A DNA stretch of 64,000 bases from the NCBI GenBank assembly GCA_016432725.1, contig JACJDG010000003.1, positions 7,036,001 to 7,100,000 on the forward strand, given 5' to 3'. The stretch comes from Streptomyces sp. DHE7-1 (GTDB lineage Bacteria > Actinomycetota > Actinomycetes > Streptomycetales > Streptomycetaceae). Of this stretch, positions 8,368 to 16,084 are shown in pieces. The position numbers and the translations under genes were made by a program. Under the pieces are notes generated by a model. The model made no database searches and was not told the origin of the DNA. It was given only the letters and a program-made list of their open reading frames with translations. How positions within the stretch are numbered: the stretch's first letter is position 1; each line of letters begins with the position of its first letter.

Positions 8368-8421
8368 GTCAAGACGGCGTTAAGACTTGCTGAGCACATG
8401 CCACTGAGCCGCCGAGGGCTT
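8368..8421 (+). promoter_or_regulatory. Degenerate copy of the 11-bp direct repeat array
   Basis: GTCAAGACGGC (8368) and GTTAAGACTTG (8379) are two good tandem half-sites. The positions at offsets 32 and 43 (GCCACTGAGCC and GCCGAGGGCTT) match weakly. It is in the upstream region of the minus-strand permease but reads in the opposite orientation, so any effect on that gene would be from a reversed site. Confidence 0.4.
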
Positions 8422-8798
8422 CACGACGAGCGGACGTCGAGCGTCATGCCGCACGACGCCTCTTCGCCGCCGCGCAGCCAGGTGATGCGGATATGCAGGG
8501 TGCCCGCGTCCGGATGCAGGTGCGGCCGTCCGGTGAGGCTGCCGTCGGTGCAGGTGCCGTCCGGGCGGGTGCCGTAGGCGCCGCCGCGGTCGTCGTACTC
8601 GTTGCCGAGGTCGTCCTCGGCCTCCAGGACCGGGAGCACGAGCGTCTCACCTTCGGAATCGGGGAGCGCCGGGGTGATCCGGTAATGGAGGGTGAAGCAT
8701 TCCTCCTCCCGCCTCAGCCCGGTGATGGCGAGCTCGTGGCGGCCTTCGAGGATCGGCAAGGTGAGAAGCGGGGGTCTTCTGGGCACGGGGATCTCCAT
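8421..8798 (-). CDS. Hypothetical 125-residue protein, predicted beta-rich
   Basis: Starts at ATG 8798 (MEIPVPRRPPLLTLPILEG) and ends at TGA/TAG side 8421. It has alternating hydrophobic strands (HELAITGLRREEECFTLHY, ITPALPDSEGETLVLPVLEA, TLHIRITWLRGGEEASCGMT) and a Gly/Asp-rich loop, suggesting a small beta-sandwich. No signal peptide or membrane segment and no family recognised. It begins 17 bases after the end of the acetyltransferase gene, so the two probably form one transcript. Confidence 0.7.
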   Translation of the reverse strand: MEIPVPRRPPLLTLPILEGRHELAITGLRREEECFTLHYRITPALPDSEGETLVLPVLEAEDDLGNEYDDRGGAYGTRPDGTCTDGSLTGRPHLHPDAGTLHIRITWLRGGEEASCGMTLDVRSS

Positions 8799-8814
8799 GT
8801 TTCGGCCGTGGTCG

Positions 8815-9590
8815 CTAGGCGCTGAGCCGTTCGTGTGACACAGGGCTCCCTGCCGCGTAGTGGACGTACTCGCGGACCAGTCGGAAGCCGGCGTTCCAGG
8901 CCAGGAGGCGGCTGGCGCGGTTGTGGAGGGAGCAGTTCCAGCCGGGTGTGTGACCACGAGAGGTGATGTCGGCGCACAGGGAGGTGACGCAGGCCAGGGC
9001 GAGGTGGTGGCGTCTGCGATCGGGGACGGTGTACACGGCCACGTCCTCGTAGCCGGTGCCCCGGAAGTAGGTGCAGGCGACCGCCAGAATGCGGCCGGTG
9101 CGGCCCACCGCGGCCCAGGCGTGACCGGAGGCGGCCAGGCCGTGCGGTCCACCCCAGCTCGCCGAGAGCCAGGAGGCATCCGGGCCCAGCGCGTGCACCG
9201 CGTCGGCGTCCCCCGGCTCCAGGTGCCGTACGGTCACCGCGTGCGGGACGGCGGCGGGCTGGCGCGCGGCCTGCAGCGTCCAGACCATGCGCTCCCAAGG
9301 GTGAGCCGGTCGAAGGCGGCGCCGAGGGTGGGCAGGAACCGCGCCGGAGCATCGACGCGGTTTCCGGCCAGCTGGGCGAGGAGACCCGGTGGGAGGCCGT
9401 CCGGGCTGCCGCGCAGTACGACGTGGCCGGCACAGGACACGGCCACCGTGCGTGGTCGGACCGGCCGGTCGCCCCACCAGCTGCCGATGCCCGTGGCCAG
9501 CACGTGCTCGCCGATCGTCGCGGGGCCGGGGGAGCGGGTGGGGAACCAACGCGCGAGCGCGCGTGCGTCCGGCGGAGAAATCTGAATCAT
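8815..9590 (-). CDS. GNAT family N-acetyltransferase (one-base frame break)
   Basis: ATG 9590 begins MIQISPPDARALARWF. An N-terminal domain of about 95 residues runs to RLTLG, where the frame breaks at the C-run 9294-9296; adding one C restores ERMVWTLQAARQPAA and a C-terminal GNAT fold (VRHLEPGDADAVHAL, GRILAVACTYFRGTGYEDVA, SLHNRASRLLAWNAGFRLVR, where NxASxxLxxxxGF is the usual acetyl-CoA-domain end). Length about 258 residues after repair. The acceptor is unknown; the two-domain layout resembles stand-alone GNATs related to PF12746. Confidence 0.75.
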
Positions 9591-9697
9591 CGAAACCTCT
9601 TGGGGGCGGTGCGGAGTACGGACGGGGCGGGCGACCGGGGAACACCGCTCCCTGTCGCCCGCCCGAGGGTGGGCGGCGTGCGCCGTCCACTTCGTCG

Positions 9698-9775
9698 TCA
9701 GCCCTGGCCTGCCTTGCTGCCGTGGTTGGCTTTCCTGATGCGGCGGGTCTTCTTCTCGCGCGCGCGCTTCGACAT
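9698..9775 (-). CDS. bL37-like mini ribosomal protein
   Basis: A 25-residue, extremely basic peptide, MSKRAREKKTRRIRKANHG then SKAGQG. It has the pattern KRxRxKKxRRxxKANHG that I recall for actinobacterial 50S protein bL37 (about 24 residues, usually ending in KRPN). The tail here deviates, which suggests a paralogue of the main copy. ATG 9775 has a purine-rich upstream region (CCCTCGGGACAAAGGAACTG). It lies alone between the acetyltransferase and the SDR gene. Confidence 0.6.
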   Translation of the reverse strand: MSKRAREKKTRRIRKANHGSKAGQG

Positions 9776-9815
9776 GTGCGTCAGTTCCTTTGTCCCGAGG
9801 GGTCCTTTGGGTCCT

Positions 9816-10625
9816 TCAAGCGGTGCGGCCGACCAGCAGGTCCGCCAGCTTGTTGAGGCGCCGGACCGTGCGGTCCTCCGTCGCCGCTGGAGCAGGCTCC
9901 ACGCGCTCGTCACGGTCGTAGTAGGCGCCGTTGACGATCTCGACGGCCGGATCGCACAGCCGGACCACATGCGCGGCACCCTCCGCCGCACTGACGCCTT
10001 CATGCGCGTAGACCGGGAGCAGCGCCGTGTCGCACACGTCCGGGTGCACGGACACGGCGGTGACGCGGGGGTCGGCGGCGAAGACGGTCAGGGCCAGCTG
10101 GGACTGGGCGTAGGCCGCGAGCCGGGAGTAGCGGCGGGCGCGGTTGGGGTCGGCCCATTGGATGGAGGCCGTGCGGTGCAGGGAGGACGAGACATTGACG
10201 ACCCGTCCGCCCGGGTCGCTGGTGAGGGCGGGCTCCAGCAGGCACGTCAGAAGGTAGTGGGCGAGGAAGTTGACCTGGAAGGCGACTTCGTTGCCGTCGG
10301 CCGTCACCGTGTGGCGTTCGGGTGCGGCCATGCCGGCGTTGTTGACGAGGACGTCGAGGTGTGGATGGGCGGTGATGATCGTGCGGGCGAGCGTCTCGAC
10401 TTCTTCGAGGCGGGAGAAGTCGGCGAAGCAGGTGGCCAGCCGGCCGGCCCTGATGCCGGCCGTGGCGATCAACCGGTCGGCGGCGGCCTGCGTCTCGTCG
10501 CGGGTACGGCCGTGCAGCAGCACCGTGGCGCCGCGTTCGGCGAGCTGCCGCGCGGTCTCGTAGCCGATGCCGGAGGTGGCGCCGGTGACCAGGACGGTGC
10601 GGGAGGACAGAGTGGAGGCGGACAT
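9816..10625 (-). CDS. Short-chain dehydrogenase/reductase with Lys-to-Gln change at the active site
   Basis: A 269-residue Rossmann enzyme. The NAD(P) motif TGATSGIG is near residue 13, HGRT follows beta-2 (suggesting NADP use), NNAGM is present, and the catalytic Ser lies in VNVSSSLH. The catalytic YxxxK reads YAQSQ (Tyr172, Gln176), so the usual proton-relay Lys is missing. The layout matches retinol-dehydrogenase/WWOX-like SDRs. The missing Lys may mean reduced or altered activity. It reads away from kdpB2, with a perfect 30-bp palindrome in its upstream region. Confidence 0.85.
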   Translation of the reverse strand: MSASTLSSRTVLVTGATSGIGYETARQLAERGATVLLHGRTRDETQAAADRLIATAGIRAGRLATCFADFSRLEEVETLARTIITAHPHLDVLVNNAGMAAPERHTVTADGNEVAFQVNFLAHYLLTCLLEPALTSDPGGRVVNVSSSLHRTASIQWADPNRARRYSRLAAYAQSQLALTVFAADPRVTAVSVHPDVCDTALLPVYAHEGVSAAEGAAHVVRLCDPAVEIVNGAYYDRDERVEPAPAATEDRTVRRLNKLADLLVGRTA

Positions 10626-10700
10626 GGATCCATCCGGGTTGCGGGCACGCCGACACGGCTCGGTGCGGGACGCTGGGCGTGCGAAGGGCGAGGGAGGGTG

Positions 10701-10730
10701 AGGGGCGCCGTGGCCGGCCACGGCGCCCCT
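10701..10730. terminator. Perfect 30-bp palindrome
   Basis: The arm AGGGGCGCCGTGGCC is followed directly by its exact reverse complement, giving a loopless 15-bp stem. It is between the end of kdpB2 (11010) and the start of the SDR (10625), both minus strand. Most likely a terminator for kdpB2; an operator is possible. Confidence 0.55.
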
Positions 10731-11009
10731 CTGTGCACGGAAGCGGCGTCGGCGGGACGCTGCATCGGCGGGACAGTGCGCGTCGGCGGGACGCGATGTC
10801 CGCCAGGCGCGGGCGCTTCCGCTCAGCGTGGCTCGCGACGCGACGGCCGGATGGGACTCGGCGGCCGGTCGAAGAGGAGCCAGGCGCTGTTCACGTCGTC
10901 CATGGAAGCCGTCCCGCACACCCTGGGCAAGCCGGAACATCGGACCATGACGCGGCTCTGACGTGCACATACGGAACCTTGACGGGACAGCCGGACAGGC
11001 GGACGCGAC
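10731..11009. other. Non-coding stretch between kdpB2 and the SDR gene
   Basis: No supported gene between 10626 and 11009. Besides the palindrome at 10701-10730 it has three copies of TCGGCGGGAC at 10749, 10765 and 10783. The spacing is irregular and no function is evident. Confidence 0.4.
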
Positions 11010-13162
11010 TCAGCCGAGGCCGGGCACCCCCGAGATCAGCAGGTCGATCAGTTTGATGCCGACGAAGGGCAGGACGAGGCCGCCGAGGCCGTAGACGAGC
11101 AGGTTGCGGCGCAGCAAGTCGTGGGCGGAGGACGGGGTGTAGCGCACGCCCCGTAGGGCAAGTGGGATCAGTGCCACGATGATCAGGGCGTTGAAGATGA
11201 TCGCGGAGGTGATCGCGGAGGTCGGGCTGTGCAGGCCCATCACGTCGAGCGACTCCAGGCCCGGGTAGGAGCCCGCGAACATCGCAGGGATGATGGCGAA
11301 GTACTTCGCGACGTCGTTCGTGATGGAGAACGTCGTCAACGCGCCTCGGGTGATGAGGAGTTGTTTGCCGATCTCGACGATCTCGATGAGTTTGGTCGGG
11401 TTGGAGTCGAGGTCGACCATGTTGCCGGCCTCCTTGGCGGCCGACGTGCCGGTGTTCATGGCCACGCCGACGTCCGCCTGGGCCAGGGCGGGCGCGTCGT
11501 TGGTGCCGTCGCCGGTCATGGCGACCAGCTTGCCGCCCGCCTGTTCCCGTCTGATCAGCGCGAGTTTGTCCTCGGGGTCGCCTCGGCCAGGTAGTCGTCG
11601 ATGCCCGCCTCCTCGGCGATCGCTCGGGCGGTGAGCGGATTGTCACCGGTGATCATCACGGTGCGGATGCCCATACGGCGCAGTTCGGCGAAGCGGTCGC
11701 GAATGCCGTCCTTGACGACGTCCTTCAGGTGGATCAGCCCCAGGACGCGCGGCCCGTTCCAGTCGTGCACGGCGACCAGCAGCGGTGTGCCTCCGGAGGC
11801 GGCCACGGCGTCGGCGTGGAGCCGTGCCTCGGATGGCACCTGACCGCCGTACATCTGCACCCACTCGATGAGCTGCTGTGCCGCACCCTTGCGGATGGCG
11901 CAGACGGCTCCGTTTCCCCAGCGCAGGTCGACGCCGCTCATCCGGGTCTGCGCGCTGAACGGCACCCAGCGAGCGTTCGCCAACTCGCCCTCGGCGGGCG
12001 CCCGCAGGCCGTACCGCTCCTTGGCGAGGACGACCACGGAGCGGCCCTCGGGCGTCTCGTCGGCCAGCGAGGAGAGCTGGGCGGCGTCCGCGAGCTGCCG
12101 TTCGTCGATGCCGGGCAGGGGGATGAGGGCGGCGGCCTCCCGGTTGCCGAGCGTGATGGTGCCGGTCTTGTCGAGCAGCAGGGTGTTCACGTCACCCGCC
12201 GCCTCCACCGCCCGGCCGGACATGGCCAGCACGTTGCGCTGCACCAGGCGGTCCATGCCCGCGATGCCGATCGCGGACAGCAGGGCGCCGATCGTGGTCG
12301 GGATGAGGGTCACGAGGAGGGCGACCAGCACGGTCGTGGACTGGGTGGCGTCCGCGTACTCGCCCATCGGCTGGAGCGCGACCACGACCAGGACGAAGAT
12401 GATCGTGAGTGAGGCCAGCAGGATGTTCAGGGCGATCTCGTTCGGGGTCTTCTGCCGGGCGGCGCCCTCCACCAGCGCGATCATCCGGTCCAGGAAGCTG
12501 TGCCCGGGGCGGGCGCTGACCCGGACGACGATCCGGTCGGACAGGACTGCCGTACCGCCCGTGACACCGCTGCGGTCACCGCCCGACTCGCGGATCACGG
12601 GTGCCGACTCGCCGGTGACCGCCGACTCGTCCACCGCGGCCACGCCGTCGACGACGTCGCCGTCCGCCGGGATCACTTCGCCTGACCCGACGACCACGAC
12701 GTCGAGCGGCTTCAGTTCGGAGGCGGGGACGGCCTCGGTACGGGCGGTCGCGAGGTTCGTGCCGTAGCTCCAGTGCTCCAGCCGCAGCGCGACCGTGTCC
12801 GTACGGGCCCTGCGCAGAGACTCGGCCTGCGCCTTGCCGCGGCCCTCGGCGACGGCCTCGGCGAGATTGGCGAAGACGACCGTCAGCCACAGCCACAGAC
12901 TGATGACCCAAGTGAAGACGGTGGGATGGAGTAACGCCGACAGGGTGGTGAGGACCGCGCCGACGGAGACGACGAACAGCACCGGATTCCTCACCAGGAC
13001 GCGCGGGTGCAGCTTGCGCAGCGCCTCCGGGAAGGAACGGACGAGCTGGGCCGGCTCGAACAGCCCGCTCGGGGCGCGTCGCCTCGCCCTCTGTTCCGGT
13101 CCGGTCCGTTTTCCGCGCCTTGGGCCTGACGGGGGAGCCTTCTCGGGGGCAGCGTGAAGCAT
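11010..13162 (-). CDS. kdpB: Second KdpB-type P-type ATPase subunit, orphan (one-base frame break)
   Basis: About 717 residues after repair. It shows all KdpB catalytic motifs: AVTGESAPVIRESGGDRS (actuator), DKTGTITLGNREA (phosphorylated Asp), the MITGDNPLTARAIA hinge and GDGTNDAPALAQADVG. The frame breaks at the G-run 11574-11577; one extra base restores LAEATPEDKLAL. Sequence is close to KdpB at 24266-26392, but an insert HWSYGTNLATARTEA-like replaces DSEEQVPGT, and the ATP-domain loops differ. No kdpA, kdpC or kdpF accompanies it, so it may pair with the main complex as an alternative subunit or be a relic. ATG 13162 was chosen for its GAAGG site. Confidence 0.85.
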
Positions 13163-13207
13163 GGACACCTTCGTGTCTCGACGAGTGGCAAGGACAGTGG
13201 TCGCGAT

Positions 13208-13239
13208 CCGTGCGGTGCCGGGGCCCCGGCACCGCACGG
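13208..13239. terminator. Perfect 32-bp palindrome upstream of kdpB2
   Basis: The 16-base arm CCGTGCGGTGCCGGGG is followed directly by its exact reverse complement. It starts 46 bases upstream of the kdpB2 ATG, inside its probable leader, so it could terminate or attenuate transcription or act as an operator. The rest of 13163-13473 shows no gene. Confidence 0.5.
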
Positions 13240-13473
13240 TGGCGCACGGACGCCGGCGATGGGACGACGACGGACGCCGTGCGTGGGTGCCTGCCCTTCG
13301 GACACGCACCGGCCACCTCGACGACGCTCAGGAGTGGGGACTCCGTCAGCCGTGAGGCCGCGACTTCCGCGGCCCCGTCGGTGGCCGTCAGCGAATCTAG
13401 ACCCCTGCCGCGTCGCGGTCGTCCAGTTCGGCCGGGCCTTTGCGGCACCCATACGACCCGGGCGCCCGACAGC

Positions 13474-13527
13474 GTCAAAATGCCGTCAGGCCGTGCCGAG
13501 GGACCATCAGAAACCCGTCAACGAGGG
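13474..13527 (+). promoter_or_regulatory. Four-half-site 11-bp direct repeat array in the kdpB2 upstream region
   Basis: Half-sites GTCAAAATGCC (13474), GTCAGGCCGTG (13485), 10-base gap, ATCAGAAACCC (13506) and GTCAACGAGGG (13517). A -10-like CAGACT occurs at the expected downstream distance. The orientation points away from kdpB2, toward a stretch with no recognised gene. Confidence 0.65.
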
Positions 13528-14274
13528 TTGGAGGTGGCCTGTTCCGACGACAGACTGATCACCAACGGGGGACGGACGACCTTCCGTGGCGTGACGTCGG
13601 AGTGATCGTGACTTTTCACGACCGCGTCAGCGCAGACTCCTCGAACAGAGGATTTCGCACCGCCACGAAGAGCGGGGGTCGCCCAGCCATGGGGCAGCCC
13701 CGGACCGGGCGGGCGAGGGGTTCGCGGACGGCCGGACCGGGTCCGGGGCTGCGCCAGTGGCGGAAGACCGAGGCCGCGCGGGCCGCTCCGCGCCGCCGCT
13801 TTCGGGTATCAACGCCCGGCGGCTGCGCCTTCTGCGCGCGGCCTCGGTCCTGCTCGCCCTACTCCTGCTGACGGCCGGACTCGCCGCCTCGGCACCTGGA
13901 TCCGCGTGGCCCAGCGCGACACACCCGCCCCACCACTGCCGCCGACCTCGACGTGGCACTGAACGACACGGACGCTCAGGCCGTCAGTGCCTCGCTGCCC
14001 AACGGCGACGTGGGAGAGGACGCCTGCGGACCCGTGCGTGGAAGCGGTGGTGCCAAGGGGGGCGCCCGGAGCAAGAACGGCGCCCCCGTGCCCGCCGCCA
14101 CCGTTTGTGCCCTGCTCGCGGTGGTCCTCGGCTCACGGATCCCCTCGGACCGCGCCGGCCGACCTTCGCGGGGCCCGGCACGGCGCCTTCGACTGCGTCG
14201 TCTCGCAGCGCTGATCCTCGCCACCAGCCCGCCCGCGCCGTGCGCCGTCGTCACGCTCGACGAGCCGACGGACT
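13528..14274. other. Region without a recognised gene; possible broken membrane-protein gene
   Basis: On the plus strand 13757-13920 encodes a signal-anchor-like stretch (RLLRAASVLLALLLLTAGLA). A different frame downstream reads TTAADLDVALNDTDAQAVSA, ASLPNGDVGEDACGPV and two short hydrophobic stretches (AATVCALLAVVLGS, LRRLAALILATS). These may be pieces of one gene broken by base-call errors. It sits directly after a regulatory array. I recognise no family and cannot define a start or end. Confidence 0.3.
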
Positions 14275-15852
14275 CTAGGCGTCCGTCAGCCGGGTCTCCT
14301 CCAGGTCCAGAGCGCGCTGCAACCTGCGGCGGGTGATGTCACTGATGGTGTGGGAGTCGTAGAGGCGCTGGAGTTCGCCGGTTTCGACCGAGATCAGGTC
14401 GCGGCGCAGCTGGCGGTACACCCGGTCGGCGGACTCGGTGGCCGTGCCGTCGGCGTCGTCGCTGTCGGTGAGGCGGTCGCGGGCGTCCTCGAGCCGGGCG
14501 GTCAGGCCCCGGCGGAGCCGGTCGAGGACGACGTCCGGCACCACCTCCAGTTCGGCGAGTTCCTCCAGGCGGGCCAGGCCGGCGTGGGCGAGGTGGGAAC
14601 GGGCCTGAGCCTCCTCGCGCGCGGTGTGGTCGGGCTCCAACGCGATGCCGGAGGCGCGGACGACCGGGGCGAGGGTGAAGCCTTGGACGACGAGAGTGAC
14701 GACCACGACCGAGGTGGTCAGGACCAGGACCAGCGAGCGGTCGGTGAGCGGCGCGCCGTTCCTCACGACCTCCGGGACGGACAGCGCCGCGGCCAGCGGC
14801 ATCACCCCGCGGGTGCCCGCCCAGGTGAGCACCATCGGCACCCGCCAGTTCACCCTTCCGAGGCCGCCCTTGCGCTGGACGACCGCCGACAGCGGCGCCA
14901 GCCACAGCAGGCGTACGGCGACCAGAGTGGCGGCGATGGCGAGGGCGTACAGCGGCCAGGCCCGGTCGCCGTCGGCCAGCGCCTGTACCTGGGAGGGGAG
15001 GGCCAGCCCGATGAGGCTGAACACCACGCTTTCCAGGAGGAACACGACCGTGCCGTACACGGCGTGCAGCTGGAGCCTTATCCGGGCGTTGGTGAGCCGG
15101 TCGCCGTGGCCGCCCAGGACCACCCCGGCCACCACGCACGACGTGACTCCGGAAGTGTGGGCGATCTCCGCCAGCAGGTAGGCGGCGTAGGGGGTGACCA
15201 GGGCGATCACCGTCTCCAGTACCGGGTCCTCGGTACGGCGCCGAATCAGGGTGATCACTGCGGCCACTGCCGCACCGATCACCGTGCCGCCGCCCGCGAG
15301 CAGCAGGAACGCCCCGCCCGCCGAGCCCCAGTCGGCGGCCGCGGAGGCCACGGCGATACCCGCGGCCACCCGGACCAGCACCAGGGAGGTCGCGTCGTTG
15401 AACAGGCTCTCCGCCTGGACGAGGACCTGGACCCGGGGCGGAAGGGCGAGCCTGCGGCCCAGCGCCGTGACCGCCACCGGATCCGTGCTGGCCAGTACCG
15501 CGCCGAGGACGAACGCCATCTGCCAGGACAGGGGAGTGAGCACAGCGGCCACCGCGGCGACGGCCGCGGCGGAGGCGAGGACCAGGCCGATGGCGAGGAC
15601 CCCGACCGGTTTCCACACGGCCCGCAGCTCGCGCCAGGGCATGTCCTCCGCGCTCGCGTACAGCAGCGGTGGCAGGACGACCAGGCCGATGATCTCAGGG
15701 CTGATCCGGATCTCCGGGGTCCCCGGTAGCAGCGCCACCGCGAGGCCGGCCACCACGAGCAGGGAGGGAGCGGGGATTCGCCATCGGCGCGCGAACGTGG
15801 CGACCACCGTGGCGAGAACCACGAGGGCGAGAACCGTACCGACGCTGCGCAT
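14275..15852 (-). CDS. CPA1-family Na+(K+)/H+ antiporter
   Basis: A 525-residue integral membrane protein with about twelve TM segments followed by a 110-residue cytosolic tail rich in charged residues. Family hallmarks are GAVLASTDPVAVTALGRRL, AESLFNDATSLVLVRVA (the FND ion-binding Asp), and TWAGTRGVMPLAAALSVP. ATG 15852 has a GGGGGA site four bases upstream. It exchanges Na+ or K+ for protons and controls pH/ion balance, fitting the surrounding K+ genes. It is divergent from kdpD2; the intergenic array at 15944-15997 lies 92 bases upstream of this start. Confidence 0.9.
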   Translation of the reverse strand: MRSVGTVLALVVLATVVATFARRWRIPAPSLLVVAGLAVALLPGTPEIRISPEIIGLVVLPPLLYASAEDMPWRELRAVWKPVGVLAIGLVLASAAAVAAVAAVLTPLSWQMAFVLGAVLASTDPVAVTALGRRLALPPRVQVLVQAESLFNDATSLVLVRVAAGIAVASAAADWGSAGGAFLLLAGGGTVIGAAVAAVITLIRRRTEDPVLETVIALVTPYAAYLLAEIAHTSGVTSCVVAGVVLGGHGDRLTNARIRLQLHAVYGTVVFLLESVVFSLIGLALPSQVQALADGDRAWPLYALAIAATLVAVRLLWLAPLSAVVQRKGGLGRVNWRVPMVLTWAGTRGVMPLAAALSVPEVVRNGAPLTDRSLVLVLTTSVVVVTLVVQGFTLAPVVRASGIALEPDHTAREEAQARSHLAHAGLARLEELAELEVVPDVVLDRLRRGLTARLEDARDRLTDSDDADGTATESADRVYRQLRRDLISVETGELQRLYDSHTISDITRRRLQRALDLEETRLTDA

Positions 15853-15943
15853 GCCGTCCCCCTGGGGCTTACGGAAGCCACCCTGGCCTCCGGCCGACCA
15901 GACTTCCCGGCACACCTGCCCTCACCCTATCGGGCCAGGTCAC

Positions 15944-15997
15944 ATCAAGACAGCGTCAGGGACGGCGCGAGCGCCGCCAAAGAAGCGCTAATGACCG
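15944..15997 (+). promoter_or_regulatory. Four-half-site array upstream of kdpD2 (divergent with the antiporter)
   Basis: Half-sites ATCAAGACAGC (15944), GTCAGGGACGG (15955), 10-base gap, GCCAAAGAAGC (15976) and GCTAATGACCG (15987). The second pair is degenerate but keeps exact spacing. Oriented toward kdpD2, whose ATG is 88 bases downstream. Confidence 0.6.
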
Positions 15998-16084
15998 GGC
16001 GGACGCCCCGCGAAGCGGCTTCTCTGGAGGAGGAACCTTCCCGCGCGGGGAAGTTGAATCAGTGAGCGGAGCGCGTCGGCGACG

